From Candidatus Cloacimonas acidaminovorans str. Evry (lineage in GTDB: Bacteria; Cloacimonadota; Cloacimonadia; Cloacimonadales; Cloacimonadaceae), in NCBI RefSeq assembly GCF_000146065.2, contig NC_020449.1, positions 1,712,654-1,776,653 on the forward strand: a stretch of DNA of 64,000 nt. The letters run 5' to 3'. The notes beneath the pieces were generated by a model. It was not told the origin of the DNA. It saw nothing but the letters and a program-made list of their open reading frames with translations, and searched no databases. The translations under genes and the position numbers were made by a program. Position 1 is the first letter of the stretch; each line of letters begins with the position of its first letter. This document shows positions 1 through 8,347 of the stretch, piece by piece.

Positions 1-47
1 TTGACAGAAAAATAAATATAAAAATTAATGGAAAAAGGAGAATGTTT

Positions 48-1238
48 ATGATTGAAGTGTTAATTGAAAAATGCGTCGGTTGCGGTGCCTGTTTGCGTGC
101 CTGTGCTTATGATGCCATAAAAATTGAAGAAAAGCTTGCTATTATTGACAGTGATAAATGTGTTTTATGTGGTGCCTGCGTTTCAGCTTGTCCTTTTGAT
201 GCCATTTTATTACGGAAAGCCAAAACGGAAGCAATTGACAAAAGTGAATATAATGGAATTTGGGTTTTTGCCGAACAAAGAGAAGGCGTTATTGCTCCTG
301 TAGTTTTTGAACTTTTAGGAAAGGGTCGTGAACTTGCCGATGAGCTTGGTTCAGAACTTTCGGCTGTTCTTTTAGGACATAATATTGAAGGTCTTTCTTC
401 CGAGCTTATAGCTTTTGGAGCAGATCAGGTTATAGAAATTGATGATCCCGCATTAAAACATTTTTGGGATGAAGGTTATGCTTATGCTCTTGCCGAACTT
501 GCTTTGAAGTATAAACCCTCTATTATTCTTGCCGGAGCAACTGTTATCGGAAGAAGTTTTATTCCTCGGGTGGCAATTCGTTTACATACTGGCTTAACTG
601 CTGATTGTACAGGACTTTCCATTGATCCGGAAACAGGAGACTTATTACAAACCCGTCCTGCTTTCGGGGGCAATATTATGGCTACAATTAAAACAGCTAA
701 TCATCGTCCCCAAATGGCTACAGTGCGTCATAAAGTTATGAATCCCATTCCCAGAGATGATACTCGCAGTGGAATTGTAATTCAGGAACAGATAAATTTT
801 GATTTGGATGAGGAAAGAACTACCTGGCTTGGTTTTGAAAAGGAAAAAACCGGTTTAATTAATATCACTGAAGCCAATATCATTGTCTCCGGTGGAAGGG
901 GCTTGAAAGAAGCAAAGAATTTTGCTTTAATTGAAGAACTGGCTGAGGCATTAGGAGGAGCAGTTGGAGCTTCCAGAGCTGCAGTTGATGCAGAATGGAT
1001 TGCTTATTCGCATCAGGTAGGACAGACAGGAAAGACAGTTAAACCCCTTATTTATATTGCAGTTGGAATAAGTGGTGCAATTCAGCACCTTGCAGGAATG
1101 TCCAGTTCCGATTATATTATCGCTATCAACAAAGATCCTGATGCTCCTATCTTCAAAGTTGCGGATTTAGGCATTGTAGGTGATCTTTTTGAAATTGTTC
1201 CCAAATTAACAAAAAGGATAAAAGAACAACGAGTATGA
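48..1238 (+). CDS. etfA: Electron transfer flavoprotein alpha subunit with N-terminal 2[4Fe-4S] ferredoxin domain
   Basis: EtfA carries FAD and passes electrons between dehydrogenases and a quinone, ferredoxin or NAD pool. The N-terminus holds two CxxCxxCxxxC clusters (C9, C12, C15, C19 and C38, C41, C44, C48), a bacterial ferredoxin domain. Residues from about 70 are the EtfA fold, and the C-terminal FAD-binding part contains SGGRGLKEAKNF, SRAAVDA and the GISGAIQH loop. This fusion is known in EtfA proteins of anaerobes that couple to ferredoxin. The start at 48 is preferred over an ATG at 42 because AAGGAG at 35-40 sits 7 nt upstream. The few codons before it (1-15, in frame 1, ending TAA) may be the tail of etfB, which cannot be confirmed here. 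The stop overlaps the next gene (ATGA). Confidence 0.93.
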   Translation: MIEVLIEKCVGCGACLRACAYDAIKIEEKLAIIDSDKCVLCGACVSACPFDAILLRKAKTEAIDKSEYNGIWVFAEQREGVIAPVVFELLGKGRELADELGSELSAVLLGHNIEGLSSELIAFGADQVIEIDDPALKHFWDEGYAYALAELALKYKPSIILAGATVIGRSFIPRVAIRLHTGLTADCTGLSIDPETGDLLQTRPAFGGNIMATIKTANHRPQMATVRHKVMNPIPRDDTRSGIVIQEQINFDLDEERTTWLGFEKEKTGLINITEANIIVSGGRGLKEAKNFALIEELAEALGGAVGASRAAVDAEWIAYSHQVGQTGKTVKPLIYIAVGISGAIQHLAGMSSSDYIIAINKDPDAPIFKVADLGIVGDLFEIVPKLTKRIKEQRV

Positions 1239-2446
1239 TAATTAAACCCGCAATCAGTGTTATCAGCCCTGACAGAATGGAGCAGGGAATTGATTTATAT
1301 CTTTGGGGAAGTCCTTTTGAGGAAATAGACCTGCGCAAGGATTGTTCCAATACCATTGCCTATATTCCCTTAATTAATTCTCATGACCATTTAATCAGTA
1401 ACTGGGTTCCCCGAGCAGGAAACAACCGTCCCTACAAAAATTCTCATATCTGGGTTGAAGATATGAAGGAATCCTTTGCCTTCCAGGAAAGGGATATTTT
1501 TTGGCATAATAACGGTAGTTTTCGTTTGGAAGAGCCCAATTCGCTTATTTTGGCTAAGCTGGGTGCCTATAAAAGCTTATTTTGCGGATGCAGTGTAGTT
1601 CAGGACCATTCATCCAATCAGGTGGATGCCTATTATGAAGCAATGCCAATTGTTGTGCCTAAAAATTTCCGTCAGTGTCATTCTTTAACTCTTGGTAACT
1701 GGTGGGGAGGTGAAACTCCGGAAAAAGAAATGGAATTAACTAAAGGGAAAATGCCTTTTATAGTTCACTTGGGTGAAGGAAAAGACGAAATTACAAAAGG
1801 GGAATTTTCCCAGCTGAAAAAAATGGGATTGTTGAGAGCAAATACTTTAATTATTCATGGCATTGCCTTAACTGCAGAAGAAATTAGTGAAGTAGCCAAT
1901 GTTGGAGCTTCTCTTTGCTGGTGTCCTTCTTCCAATTTTTTCCTTATCGGAGAAACACTAAAGATTGATGAAGTTCTTAAGCATAAGGCAAATATATGTA
2001 TTGGAACGGATTCCACTATGTCCGGAGGAGTGAATCTGATTGCTGAATTCCTTAAAATCAGGGAGCATTTTCCCAAAATTCCTACCAAAGAAATCTATCG
2101 GATGGCTACCGTTAATGCAGCAACAGCACTTTATCTGCCTCAATATTTTGCTTTTATTATTCCTAATAAATGCCGTAATTTATTGCTGGTGGATAAAGTT
2201 GAACGCGATCCCTATGAAAACCTTTTTGCCTTGGAAGCATCAACCATACAGCTTTTATTGGTAGAAGGAATACCCCGTTTCGGAGATAGTGAATGGATGG
2301 AAATTTTAAATTTAGATGAAAATATGTATAGCACCTTCCGCACTGGAAACAAGGAGAAATTCGTGATTGGTGACCCTATGGAATTGAATGATCAGATTGA
2401 TGAGGTTTTGGGGTATCATAAGGATTTTCCGTATTTGCCTTTTTAG
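1235..2446 (+). CDS. Amidohydrolase-superfamily metal-dependent hydrolase
   Basis: A 403-residue amidohydrolase-fold protein of the chlorohydrolase or deaminase type. The metal-ligand set is visible in order: HDH at H50 and H52 (SHDHL), a histidine near 177 (FIVHLGEG), a histidine near 208 (IIHGIAL) and an aspartate near 258 (GTDST). These are the usual ligands of a mononuclear zinc or iron deaminase or hydrolase. The substrate cannot be told from the sequence. The gene overlaps etfA by 4 nt, so the two are probably translationally coupled, although a hydrolase is an unexpected partner for EtfA. The C-terminal composite sheet is short. Confidence 0.8.
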   Translation: MIIKPAISVISPDRMEQGIDLYLWGSPFEEIDLRKDCSNTIAYIPLINSHDHLISNWVPRAGNNRPYKNSHIWVEDMKESFAFQERDIFWHNNGSFRLEEPNSLILAKLGAYKSLFCGCSVVQDHSSNQVDAYYEAMPIVVPKNFRQCHSLTLGNWWGGETPEKEMELTKGKMPFIVHLGEGKDEITKGEFSQLKKMGLLRANTLIIHGIALTAEEISEVANVGASLCWCPSSNFFLIGETLKIDEVLKHKANICIGTDSTMSGGVNLIAEFLKIREHFPKIPTKEIYRMATVNAATALYLPQYFAFIIPNKCRNLLLVDKVERDPYENLFALEASTIQLLLVEGIPRFGDSEWMEILNLDENMYSTFRTGNKEKFVIGDPMELNDQIDEVLGYHKDFPYLPF

Positions 2447-2451
2447 GTTGA

Positions 2452-2547
2452 GAGGTCTTGAGGTCTTGTGGAAATGGAGAATGAATGAGGAGTTTTGAAA
2501 AACTTCTTATTTATTCAAAGCTGTGTAATCTGTGTAATCTGTGAGAG
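2452..2547 (+). repeat. Short-period degenerate arrays (8-bp then 9-bp) before queE
   Basis: At 2452-2467 the 8-mer gaggtctt occurs twice in tandem. At 2521-2547 three 9-bp units follow one another: ctgtgtaat, ctgtgtaat, ctgtgagag. The 9-bp array ends 19 nt before the queE start codon. The same 9-mers, again ending in ctgtgagag, precede the genes at 31575 and 63825 on the same strand. Confidence 0.8.
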
Positions 2548-2566
2548 AATATTATCGGGTTAAAAG

Positions 2567-3196
2567 ATGGAAAAACACTTGAATGTAACAGAGATTTTCT
2601 ATTCTTTACAGGGAGAATCTGCCTACAGTGGCTATCCCTGTATTTTTATCCGTCTTTCCGAATGTAACTTACGCTGTGTTTACTGTGATACCCAATATGC
2701 TTTTGGCAAAGGAAAGTCAATGGCCATCAGTTCCATAATGGAAGAAGTGAAGAAATATCCTTGTTCTCTGACGGAAATTACTGGAGGAGAGCCATTACTA
2801 CAGGAAGATGTGGATGCTTTGTTTGAGGAATTGCATAAGTCATCTTACAAAATTTTGCTGGAAACTAACGGAGCTATCTCTCTGGAAAAAGTTCCTGATT
2901 ATGTAATTAAAATTGTAGATGTAAAAACCCCAGGCAGCGGAATGGTGGATGCTTTCTTAAAGGATAATTTAGATTATTTAAACGATAAAGATGAATTGAA
3001 ATTTGTGCTAACCGATAAAAATGATTATCAATTTGCACTATCCTTTTTAGCCCAATATAAACCTAAAGTTAATATTATTCATTTTTCTCCCCTTACAGAA
3101 GTATTAGAGCCAAAAGAACTTGCAAAATGGATGCTAAAAGACGGGATAAAGGCAAAACTAACATTACAGCTGCATAAAATTATCGGAATAGAATAA
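2567..3196 (+). CDS. queE: 7-carboxy-7-deazaguanine synthase (radical SAM)
   Basis: QueE converts 6-carboxytetrahydropterin to 7-carboxy-7-deazaguanine in preQ0/queuosine synthesis. The protein opens with the family signature around EIFYSLQGE, then the radical-SAM cysteines C33, C37 and C40 (CNLRCVYC), then TGGEPLLQ for SAM binding. Its 209-residue length is normal. No strong Shine-Dalgarno is visible before the ATG, and a 9-bp repeat array ends 19 nt upstream. A tRNA-guanine transglycosylase lies at 20605-21717, which supports a queuosine pathway; no other que genes are in the window. Confidence 0.93.
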   Translation: MEKHLNVTEIFYSLQGESAYSGYPCIFIRLSECNLRCVYCDTQYAFGKGKSMAISSIMEEVKKYPCSLTEITGGEPLLQEDVDALFEELHKSSYKILLETNGAISLEKVPDYVIKIVDVKTPGSGMVDAFLKDNLDYLNDKDELKFVLTDKNDYQFALSFLAQYKPKVNIIHFSPLTEVLEPKELAKWMLKDGIKAKLTLQLHKIIGIE

Positions 3197-3528
3197 TTCT
3201 TCTTTATCTGAAAAACCAATCTATAGTTAGTTTCAACATATTTATTCTGAATGAATTAGCTTTCTTTCCTGTCTATCTTTTCACGAAATAATGCTAATTT
3301 TGACTAATACCAGAATATATCACATAATTACTTTTGACATAGTAGATTATCTAACAACCCTCAAACACTTTCCTAACACTGCAGTAGTCCCCTTAGACGA
3401 TCTTTACATATAGGTCACGATGTTTATAAATACGCTTGCAGGTTTGCCATAAAAAAGAAGAGATAAGTTTTGTTATCCTTCTTGCAAAATAGAAATTAAT
3501 AACAGTAGTTCAGGAACATTAAATAAAT
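3197..3528. other. Convergent intergenic stretch, 332 bp
   Basis: This lies between the convergent ends of queE and thiS. No ORF with a ribosome-binding site is seen. The only recognisable element is a terminator-like hairpin at 3450-3483, listed separately. The remainder is AT-rich with no repeat I can link to the other families. Confidence 0.7.
3450..3483 (-). terminator. Probable rho-independent terminator of the bamA-thiS run
   Basis: Read on the minus strand, AAGAAGGATAA pairs with TTATCTCTTCTT (one bulge) around a 6-nt loop. A run of T follows, given by the A tract at 3451-3456. It lies 45-80 nt past the thiS stop, as expected for the end of this operon. Confidence 0.5.
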
Positions 3529-3741
3529 TTATCCACCACTAATAAGGTGAATAACTTTGATATCGGCATTTTCTGGAATGGGAGTGGTCTGCCAGTTTTC
3601 TCTTTTGATAAGTTCACCGTTCATTTTGATAACCAGCATTTTGAAGGTGTAATTCATCATTTTCAAAGCATCTGCAACAACGAGTCCTTCTTTCCAGGGT
3701 AATTTATTCCCATTTACAAAGAAAACAGGTTTATCAGCCAT
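3529..3741 (-). CDS. thiS: ThiS/MoaD-family sulfur carrier protein
   Basis: A 70-residue ubiquitin-like sulfur carrier. The decisive feature is the C-terminal Gly-Gly (HLISGG), which is adenylated and thiocarboxylated by a ThiF/MoeB-type E1. The length and the N-terminal FVNGNKLPW strand fit ThiS. It starts 3 nt after the thiF stop. MobB lies two genes upstream, so a role in molybdenum or tungsten cofactor assembly instead of thiamine cannot be excluded. Confidence 0.85.
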   Translation of the reverse strand: MADKPVFFVNGNKLPWKEGLVVADALKMMNYTFKMLVIKMNGELIKRENWQTTPIPENADIKVIHLISGG

Positions 3742-3744
3742 TTT

Positions 3745-4362
3745 TTACATCCCTTTTGTTTCCGCAAGTAGTTCCAAAGCCAAATTTGCCTGCATATTGG
3801 CTACAACGGCAACACGGGTTGCAACGGGGCTTATTTCCGCATTTAATTCACTTTTCATATCGCCTACAAGATGTAAAAAACCGTAATGTTCCGTATGGAT
3901 GCTTTCGTTTTTACCGTAACCAGCCAATCCTGAAGCCACAATTAAATGTTTATTCGGATAATTAGATGTCCAGCAGGAAATTAGCATTTCTTTTTGTTCT
4001 GCCTCATCTAACGCCTCTAAAAGCAGGTCTGCAGTTCCAAAAATAGCGTTAAAATTGGCAGGAGTAATTTTTACCGGATGCAAAACAAGATTAATAAAGG
4101 GGTTAAAGGACTGAATATTTTCCGCTAATGCCTCCACTTTCAATTTGCCAATTTGGGCTATAGTATATTGCTGGCGATTAAGATTTTCCAGCGTAACAAT
4201 GTCGTAATCGGCAATAATCAAAGTACCAATTCCGGCTCTGGCTAAGGAAAAGGCAATATTTGAACCCAAACCTCCCGCTCCGGCAATTCCTACAGTTGCT
4301 TTTTGCCAAAGAGGAAAGGCGGAAGGATCGCGCTTGGAAAAATACTCTTCCCGGGAAATCAA
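3745..4362 (-). CDS. thiF: ThiF-family adenylyltransferase (short, E1-like)
   Basis: The protein activates the C-terminal glycine of the sulfur carrier encoded next to it. It has the Rossmann nucleotide-binding loop GIAGAGGLGSN (about 25-35), an acidic strand end (IADYD), and NLNRQQY, the E1 substrate-adenylation arginine motif. At 205 residues it is the short clostridial form. It has only one cysteine (near 130) and lacks the CxxC zinc pairs of MoeB and long ThiF. The start is TTG at 4362, with GGAG 8 nt upstream, and it overlaps the mobB stop (TTGA). Confidence 0.85.
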   Translation of the reverse strand: MISREEYFSKRDPSAFPLWQKATVGIAGAGGLGSNIAFSLARAGIGTLIIADYDIVTLENLNRQQYTIAQIGKLKVEALAENIQSFNPFINLVLHPVKITPANFNAIFGTADLLLEALDEAEQKEMLISCWTSNYPNKHLIVASGLAGYGKNESIHTEHYGFLHLVGDMKSELNAEISPVATRVAVVANMQANLALELLAETKGM

Positions 4363-5108
4363 CGCTTTAGCTCCAACTTAATATTGCCTTTGGGGTCTAT
4401 ATCTTTAAGGTTATTCACAAAAGCAATAACGATATCCTGTAATAATTTTTGCACAAAAGGCACAATCACAATTTCCCTATCCCCCACCCAAAGTTTGAGT
4501 TCTGCTTGTTCAGCCAAAACGCAATCACTCCTTTCTGCTCTGCCCTGAATAATATCTTCAGCCATAGTATAACAGTCCTTTCCACAGGCAGAACAGCATT
4601 CCGGCTCTGCTAAAGGCAAAATATCAAAGCATTTTTCTTCAATCGTGCTTATTAAAACAGACAAATCATCCGGTAAGGAAAAAACTGGTAAACCCTTAAA
4701 ACTCTTCATTTTAGAAGAAATAACCCCGGAAATTCCAATGCTGGTGTCATCAATCAATTCCTCCAGTTGATCCGTATTTTCCGCACAGACAATTTTAGGC
4801 ACAGGAGCATTTTGCAGACCTTCAATAATTAGATAATCCGCTTGCAGGTAGGAAACCATTTCTTTTAAATTCAGCGGTCTTGGAAACAATAAGGCACTGT
4901 CATATAAGCCCTTAGCGAAAACAGCTTTACTTCCTGCCTGAGTATGGAGAAAAGTATTTTTACCTTCAGTGTCGGAACGATATGTTTCACTATGTATATC
5001 TTTGATAGAGCAAACATTATATCCTTTTTTTGTCAGTTCTCTTATCAGGCAGGTTGCCAAAGTTGTTTTGCCGGTTTGATGGTAGCCAATAATTCCTAAT
5101 GCCCTCAT
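4359..5108 (-). CDS. mobB: MobB-like P-loop GTPase with C-terminal Fe-S cluster motif
   Basis: The N-terminal half is MobB-like: P-loop GYHQTGKTT (8-16), then the KDIHSE and LIIEGLQ segments typical of this GTPase, which helps attach or insert the molybdopterin nucleotide. The C-terminal part, from about residue 168, has a cysteine cluster CCSACGKDC plus a further cysteine about 16 residues on. It resembles the four-cysteine FeS domain seen at the start of RnfB. The ATG at 5108 is preferred to an upstream in-frame codon because it follows the ispF stop by 2 nt. It overlaps thiF. Confidence 0.78.
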   Translation of the reverse strand: MRALGIIGYHQTGKTTLATCLIRELTKKGYNVCSIKDIHSETYRSDTEGKNTFLHTQAGSKAVFAKGLYDSALLFPRPLNLKEMVSYLQADYLIIEGLQNAPVPKIVCAENTDQLEELIDDTSIGISGVISSKMKSFKGLPVFSLPDDLSVLISTIEEKCFDILPLAEPECCSACGKDCYTMAEDIIQGRAERSDCVLAEQAELKLWVGDREIVIVPFVQKLLQDIVIAFVNNLKDIDPKGNIKLELKR

Positions 5109-5110
5109 AT

Positions 5111-5587
5111 TTAATCCTTTACGAGCAGTAATTGACAAAAAGCGCTAATTCCTTCTCCTTTTCCACTGATGCCAAGTCCTTCTTCAGTTGTTGCTTTAAG
5201 GGAAATTTGCTCTATGGCACAATGTAAATCCAGGGCAAGATTAGCCCTCATTGCATTTATAAAGGGTTGGAGTTTTGGTTCTTGACAGCAGATAACGGCA
5301 TCCAAATTATTTAATTTCCAGCCCTTTTCCGTGATTAAAGTATATGTTTTGCGCAGTAAAATGCGGGAGTCAATATCCTTATAAGCCAAATCGTTATCGG
5401 GATAAAATGTCCCGATATCCCCTAAAGCCAAAGCTCCTAAAAGAGCATCAATAATGCTGTGAATTAACACATCGGCATCGGAATGACCCGAAAGCCCCTT
5501 GGAATAAGGAATTTTTACCCCTCCCAAAATAAGTTCCCTATCGGAAACAAGGCAATGAACATCGTAGCCAAAACCGCATCGGAACAT
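5111..5587 (-). CDS. ispF: 2-C-methyl-D-erythritol 2,4-cyclodiphosphate synthase
   Basis: IspF cyclises CDP-methylerythritol 2-phosphate in the non-mevalonate isoprenoid pathway. Metal ligands D9 and H11 (GYDVH) and H43 are visible, along with the SGHSDAD motif and the C-terminal KATTEEGLG. The length of 158 is standard. It lies between glmS (4-nt gap) and mobB in one run. The pathway partner ispD is 2.8 kb upstream in the same run, with the long glmS between them. Confidence 0.96.
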   Translation of the reverse strand: MFRCGFGYDVHCLVSDRELILGGVKIPYSKGLSGHSDADVLIHSIIDALLGALALGDIGTFYPDNDLAYKDIDSRILLRKTYTLITEKGWKLNNLDAVICCQEPKLQPFINAMRANLALDLHCAIEQISLKATTEEGLGISGKGEGISAFCQLLLVKD

Positions 5588-5591
5588 TTAC

Positions 5592-8336
5592 TTAATCCAC
5601 TGTTATACTTTTGGATACATTTTTAGGAACATCAGGATGAACACCATGATCAAGAACTCCCAATTTATCCAGTTTTTTCATTTTCCTCACGCTCATTTTT
5701 AGAGCCAGCAATTGCAGAACAATACTTGCGGAAAAACAGGTTAGTAGAGTGGAACCTGTTTTGGGCAACATAATATAAGACCAGGCATAATAGCTGTTTT
5801 CACTGGGTCGGGTAGAGGCATTTTTCAGCAGTTGTTCATTTTCTTCAGCAATCACAAAAGTATTGGCACCCCGTATTTTATGGGTATTTATCTGAGAGAT
5901 GGTGAGATTTACATCGCGCTCATCCGGTCCTGTAACATAAATTAATGGATAATTGCGATAGAGATGTTCAAAGAAATCCTTATCCTGAACAAACCGGTTG
6001 AAAATATTAGTCCCTTGAGGTGAAAGGTTGAAGGGCTGATTATGAGTAAAAATATAATCAGCCAATGCTTTATAAACTTCCTTTGTTTCGCTGTGCGGAA
6101 TGCCTTCTTGTTCGCAAAGCGACTCTATTTCATCAATGTTTTCACTAAAATAACGCAAGAGAGAACGCAGATGCTTAACGCCAAAAACGGTGTTTTTCCC
6201 TAAAATTGTATTGGGACCATGTTTGAATTCGGATGCCTCTCTTCCTTCGGCATGCGTTAAAACTGTCTCTCTTATTTTTAAAGCACCTTCCATAGCCACG
6301 CCACTGATTTTGGTAGCTAAAATATGAATGGAGGGTTCCATATAAATCTTACCAGCCATAAATTCAATTTCACCACTCACATTATCCAGGGTCTCTTTCA
6401 AAAGGGAAGGAATTTTGGCAAGGGAAACAAAGTAATCATCAAGTTCCTGTTGACGCCATAAACGCTGTTCCTGAGTAAGATTATTATCTATTTCATTCAA
6501 TTTCATCTGGGCTGTTTTAATGGCAAGATAATAGAACAGAGTAATTTGATTCATAAAGCTCTTGGTGGCAGGAACGGCAATTTCCGGTCCGCATAAAATA
6601 GGAATTGCCACATCACTTTTTTCCTGACCCAAAGTGGAATTCATATTATTCACCAAAACCACTTTGCGGACATTTAAGTCCTTGGCATCTATATCGTTGA
6701 AAATATCTATCAGGTCTTTGGTTTCACCCGATTGAGAAACGCCTATAATAAGGTCATTATCTTTTATGCAGTTGGAATATTCACCTCTGAAATCGCCAGG
6801 TAAAATGGGAATTATTTCCATACCGGCAATAGAATTAAAGAAAAGAGCAGCGATCTTAGTGGCATGAAAACTGGTTCCACAGGCAATAGAATAGGCATTG
6901 CGGTTATTTAAAATAGTGTTTTTAACCAGCTGTAAAAAGTCGTCTACGCTGGCATTAAAGTCCTTCACATTCATTTCTTCAGCTAAAGCATCCAGAGTTT
7001 TAGCCAGCGAGATTTTCTTCAAATCATATTCTCCATTCACCATTTCCAGAAAGAAGTTCTTTTCGTTGGAAAAGAAGTATTTCTTTTCAAAATCCTCCTT
7101 CACGGCAACATCAAAAAACTCCCGATAAGTGCTGAAAACTTGATTGAAAAAAAGATTAAAGGTTTCGGAATTTAGAAGTTCGGTAAAAATCCTGTGCCGT
7201 TCTGCAAAATTGTTTTCCGTTAAAAACAGCTGAACCTGTTCTAATAGAATATCCCGCACTCCTGCTTTTGCCAATAATGATAACACTCTTTTTCCGCTAT
7301 TGGAACCACCCTGAAAGAGCTTAATCAGTTTGCCCGTAGTTTCACTTTGAGCATAAATTTCCTGCTCCATAAAATATTCATATTCAGGCAAAAGTTCAAC
7401 ATCTTCAGCTCGCAGTTTGGAATAAATTGGCTTGGCAGGAATTTTATCACCTGTATACCATATTTCATCGGGTTGATTTAAACGCTTGAATTTTAAGTTT
7501 TTCTGTGCATAAACCTGATAGTTATCTGCATTATATTCAATAAATTCACCCTCACGCAAATTTACCAGTTGCTTAGTAAAACGCAAAACAGCTGTTAAAT
7601 CGGAAGATGCCAACGCAAAAGGCATATCTTCCAAAGTCCCGATGCCAAAATATAAACTGCTGCCTGCCTTAATAGCCCAACAGGTCTCCGTAACAGGATC
7701 AACAATTACAGCGGCATAGCTTCCCACAAGTTTATCTGCGGTCTGAATTATTGCCTTACGCATACAATTCTTACGTAAATCAATGTCCGTGGGATTTCCT
7801 GCTTTATCCATTTCTATGTCAAAATAATGTTCTACAGTATGCACTAACATTTCACCATCGTTATCGCTTTGCACAAAGTGACCTTCTTTCGTTAAAAAGG
7901 ACTTTAACTCTCTGGTATTAGTTATATTACCATTATGTGCACCATAAATATGCCTTTTACATTTAACTTCGTGGGGCTGAGCATTTTTCTTATCCACAAA
8001 GCCAAAAGTAGCCCAACGCACCTGTCCGCAAAATATTTTACCGCTCTGTTTTTCTATGCCTAAGGTCTTTACTAAAGTGCTGGGAGCGCCAACATCTTTT
8101 AACAGAGTTATTTCGGTTGTATTTCCCTGAAAAGCGGCTCCTGTGCTGTCATAACCTCTATATTCCAAAGCTTTTAACAGTTTGGAGGCATATTCACCCA
8201 TTTTTAAAGAGACCTTAGGTAATGCCAAACCTAAAACACCGCATCCCAACCCGAAAACAGGTAAAGGAATATGCAGTTCCCTGTTTCCGAATTTGCATAA
8301 TATGCGTTTTAACCATAAATACAAAAACTTAGGCAT
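5592..8336 (-). CDS. glmS: Glutamine-fructose-6-phosphate transaminase-like protein, enlarged (GATase2 + two SIS domains)
   Basis: GlmS makes glucosamine-6-phosphate for peptidoglycan and LPS. The class II glutaminase signs are all here: catalytic C32 in CGVLG, LEYRGYDS, RWATFG, HNGNITN and SDND. The isomerase half has CGTSFHATK (about 482), SQSGET (about 533), PATKSF (about 588), EFKHGP and the C-terminal HGVHPDVPKN...KSITV tail. At 914 residues it is about 300 longer than usual, with insertions between the two halves (about 300-470) and inside the second SIS domain. The catalytic Cys is preceded by 31 residues, so it needs processing or a different start. The ATG at 8336 has GAGG 8 nt upstream. 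Confidence 0.85.
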   Translation of the reverse strand: MPKFLYLWLKRILCKFGNRELHIPLPVFGLGCGVLGLALPKVSLKMGEYASKLLKALEYRGYDSTGAAFQGNTTEITLLKDVGAPSTLVKTLGIEKQSGKIFCGQVRWATFGFVDKKNAQPHEVKCKRHIYGAHNGNITNTRELKSFLTKEGHFVQSDNDGEMLVHTVEHYFDIEMDKAGNPTDIDLRKNCMRKAIIQTADKLVGSYAAVIVDPVTETCWAIKAGSSLYFGIGTLEDMPFALASSDLTAVLRFTKQLVNLREGEFIEYNADNYQVYAQKNLKFKRLNQPDEIWYTGDKIPAKPIYSKLRAEDVELLPEYEYFMEQEIYAQSETTGKLIKLFQGGSNSGKRVLSLLAKAGVRDILLEQVQLFLTENNFAERHRIFTELLNSETFNLFFNQVFSTYREFFDVAVKEDFEKKYFFSNEKNFFLEMVNGEYDLKKISLAKTLDALAEEMNVKDFNASVDDFLQLVKNTILNNRNAYSIACGTSFHATKIAALFFNSIAGMEIIPILPGDFRGEYSNCIKDNDLIIGVSQSGETKDLIDIFNDIDAKDLNVRKVVLVNNMNSTLGQEKSDVAIPILCGPEIAVPATKSFMNQITLFYYLAIKTAQMKLNEIDNNLTQEQRLWRQQELDDYFVSLAKIPSLLKETLDNVSGEIEFMAGKIYMEPSIHILATKISGVAMEGALKIRETVLTHAEGREASEFKHGPNTILGKNTVFGVKHLRSLLRYFSENIDEIESLCEQEGIPHSETKEVYKALADYIFTHNQPFNLSPQGTNIFNRFVQDKDFFEHLYRNYPLIYVTGPDERDVNLTISQINTHKIRGANTFVIAEENEQLLKNASTRPSENSYYAWSYIMLPKTGSTLLTCFSASIVLQLLALKMSVRKMKKLDKLGVLDHGVHPDVPKNVSKSITVD

Positions 8337-8347
8337 TGTTATGTCCT

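Noticed and set aside
1-29. Promoter from TTGACA at 1-6
   Set aside because: The matching -10 is poor and the sequence reads as the tail of an upstream frame ending TAA at 13-15, more likely etfB.
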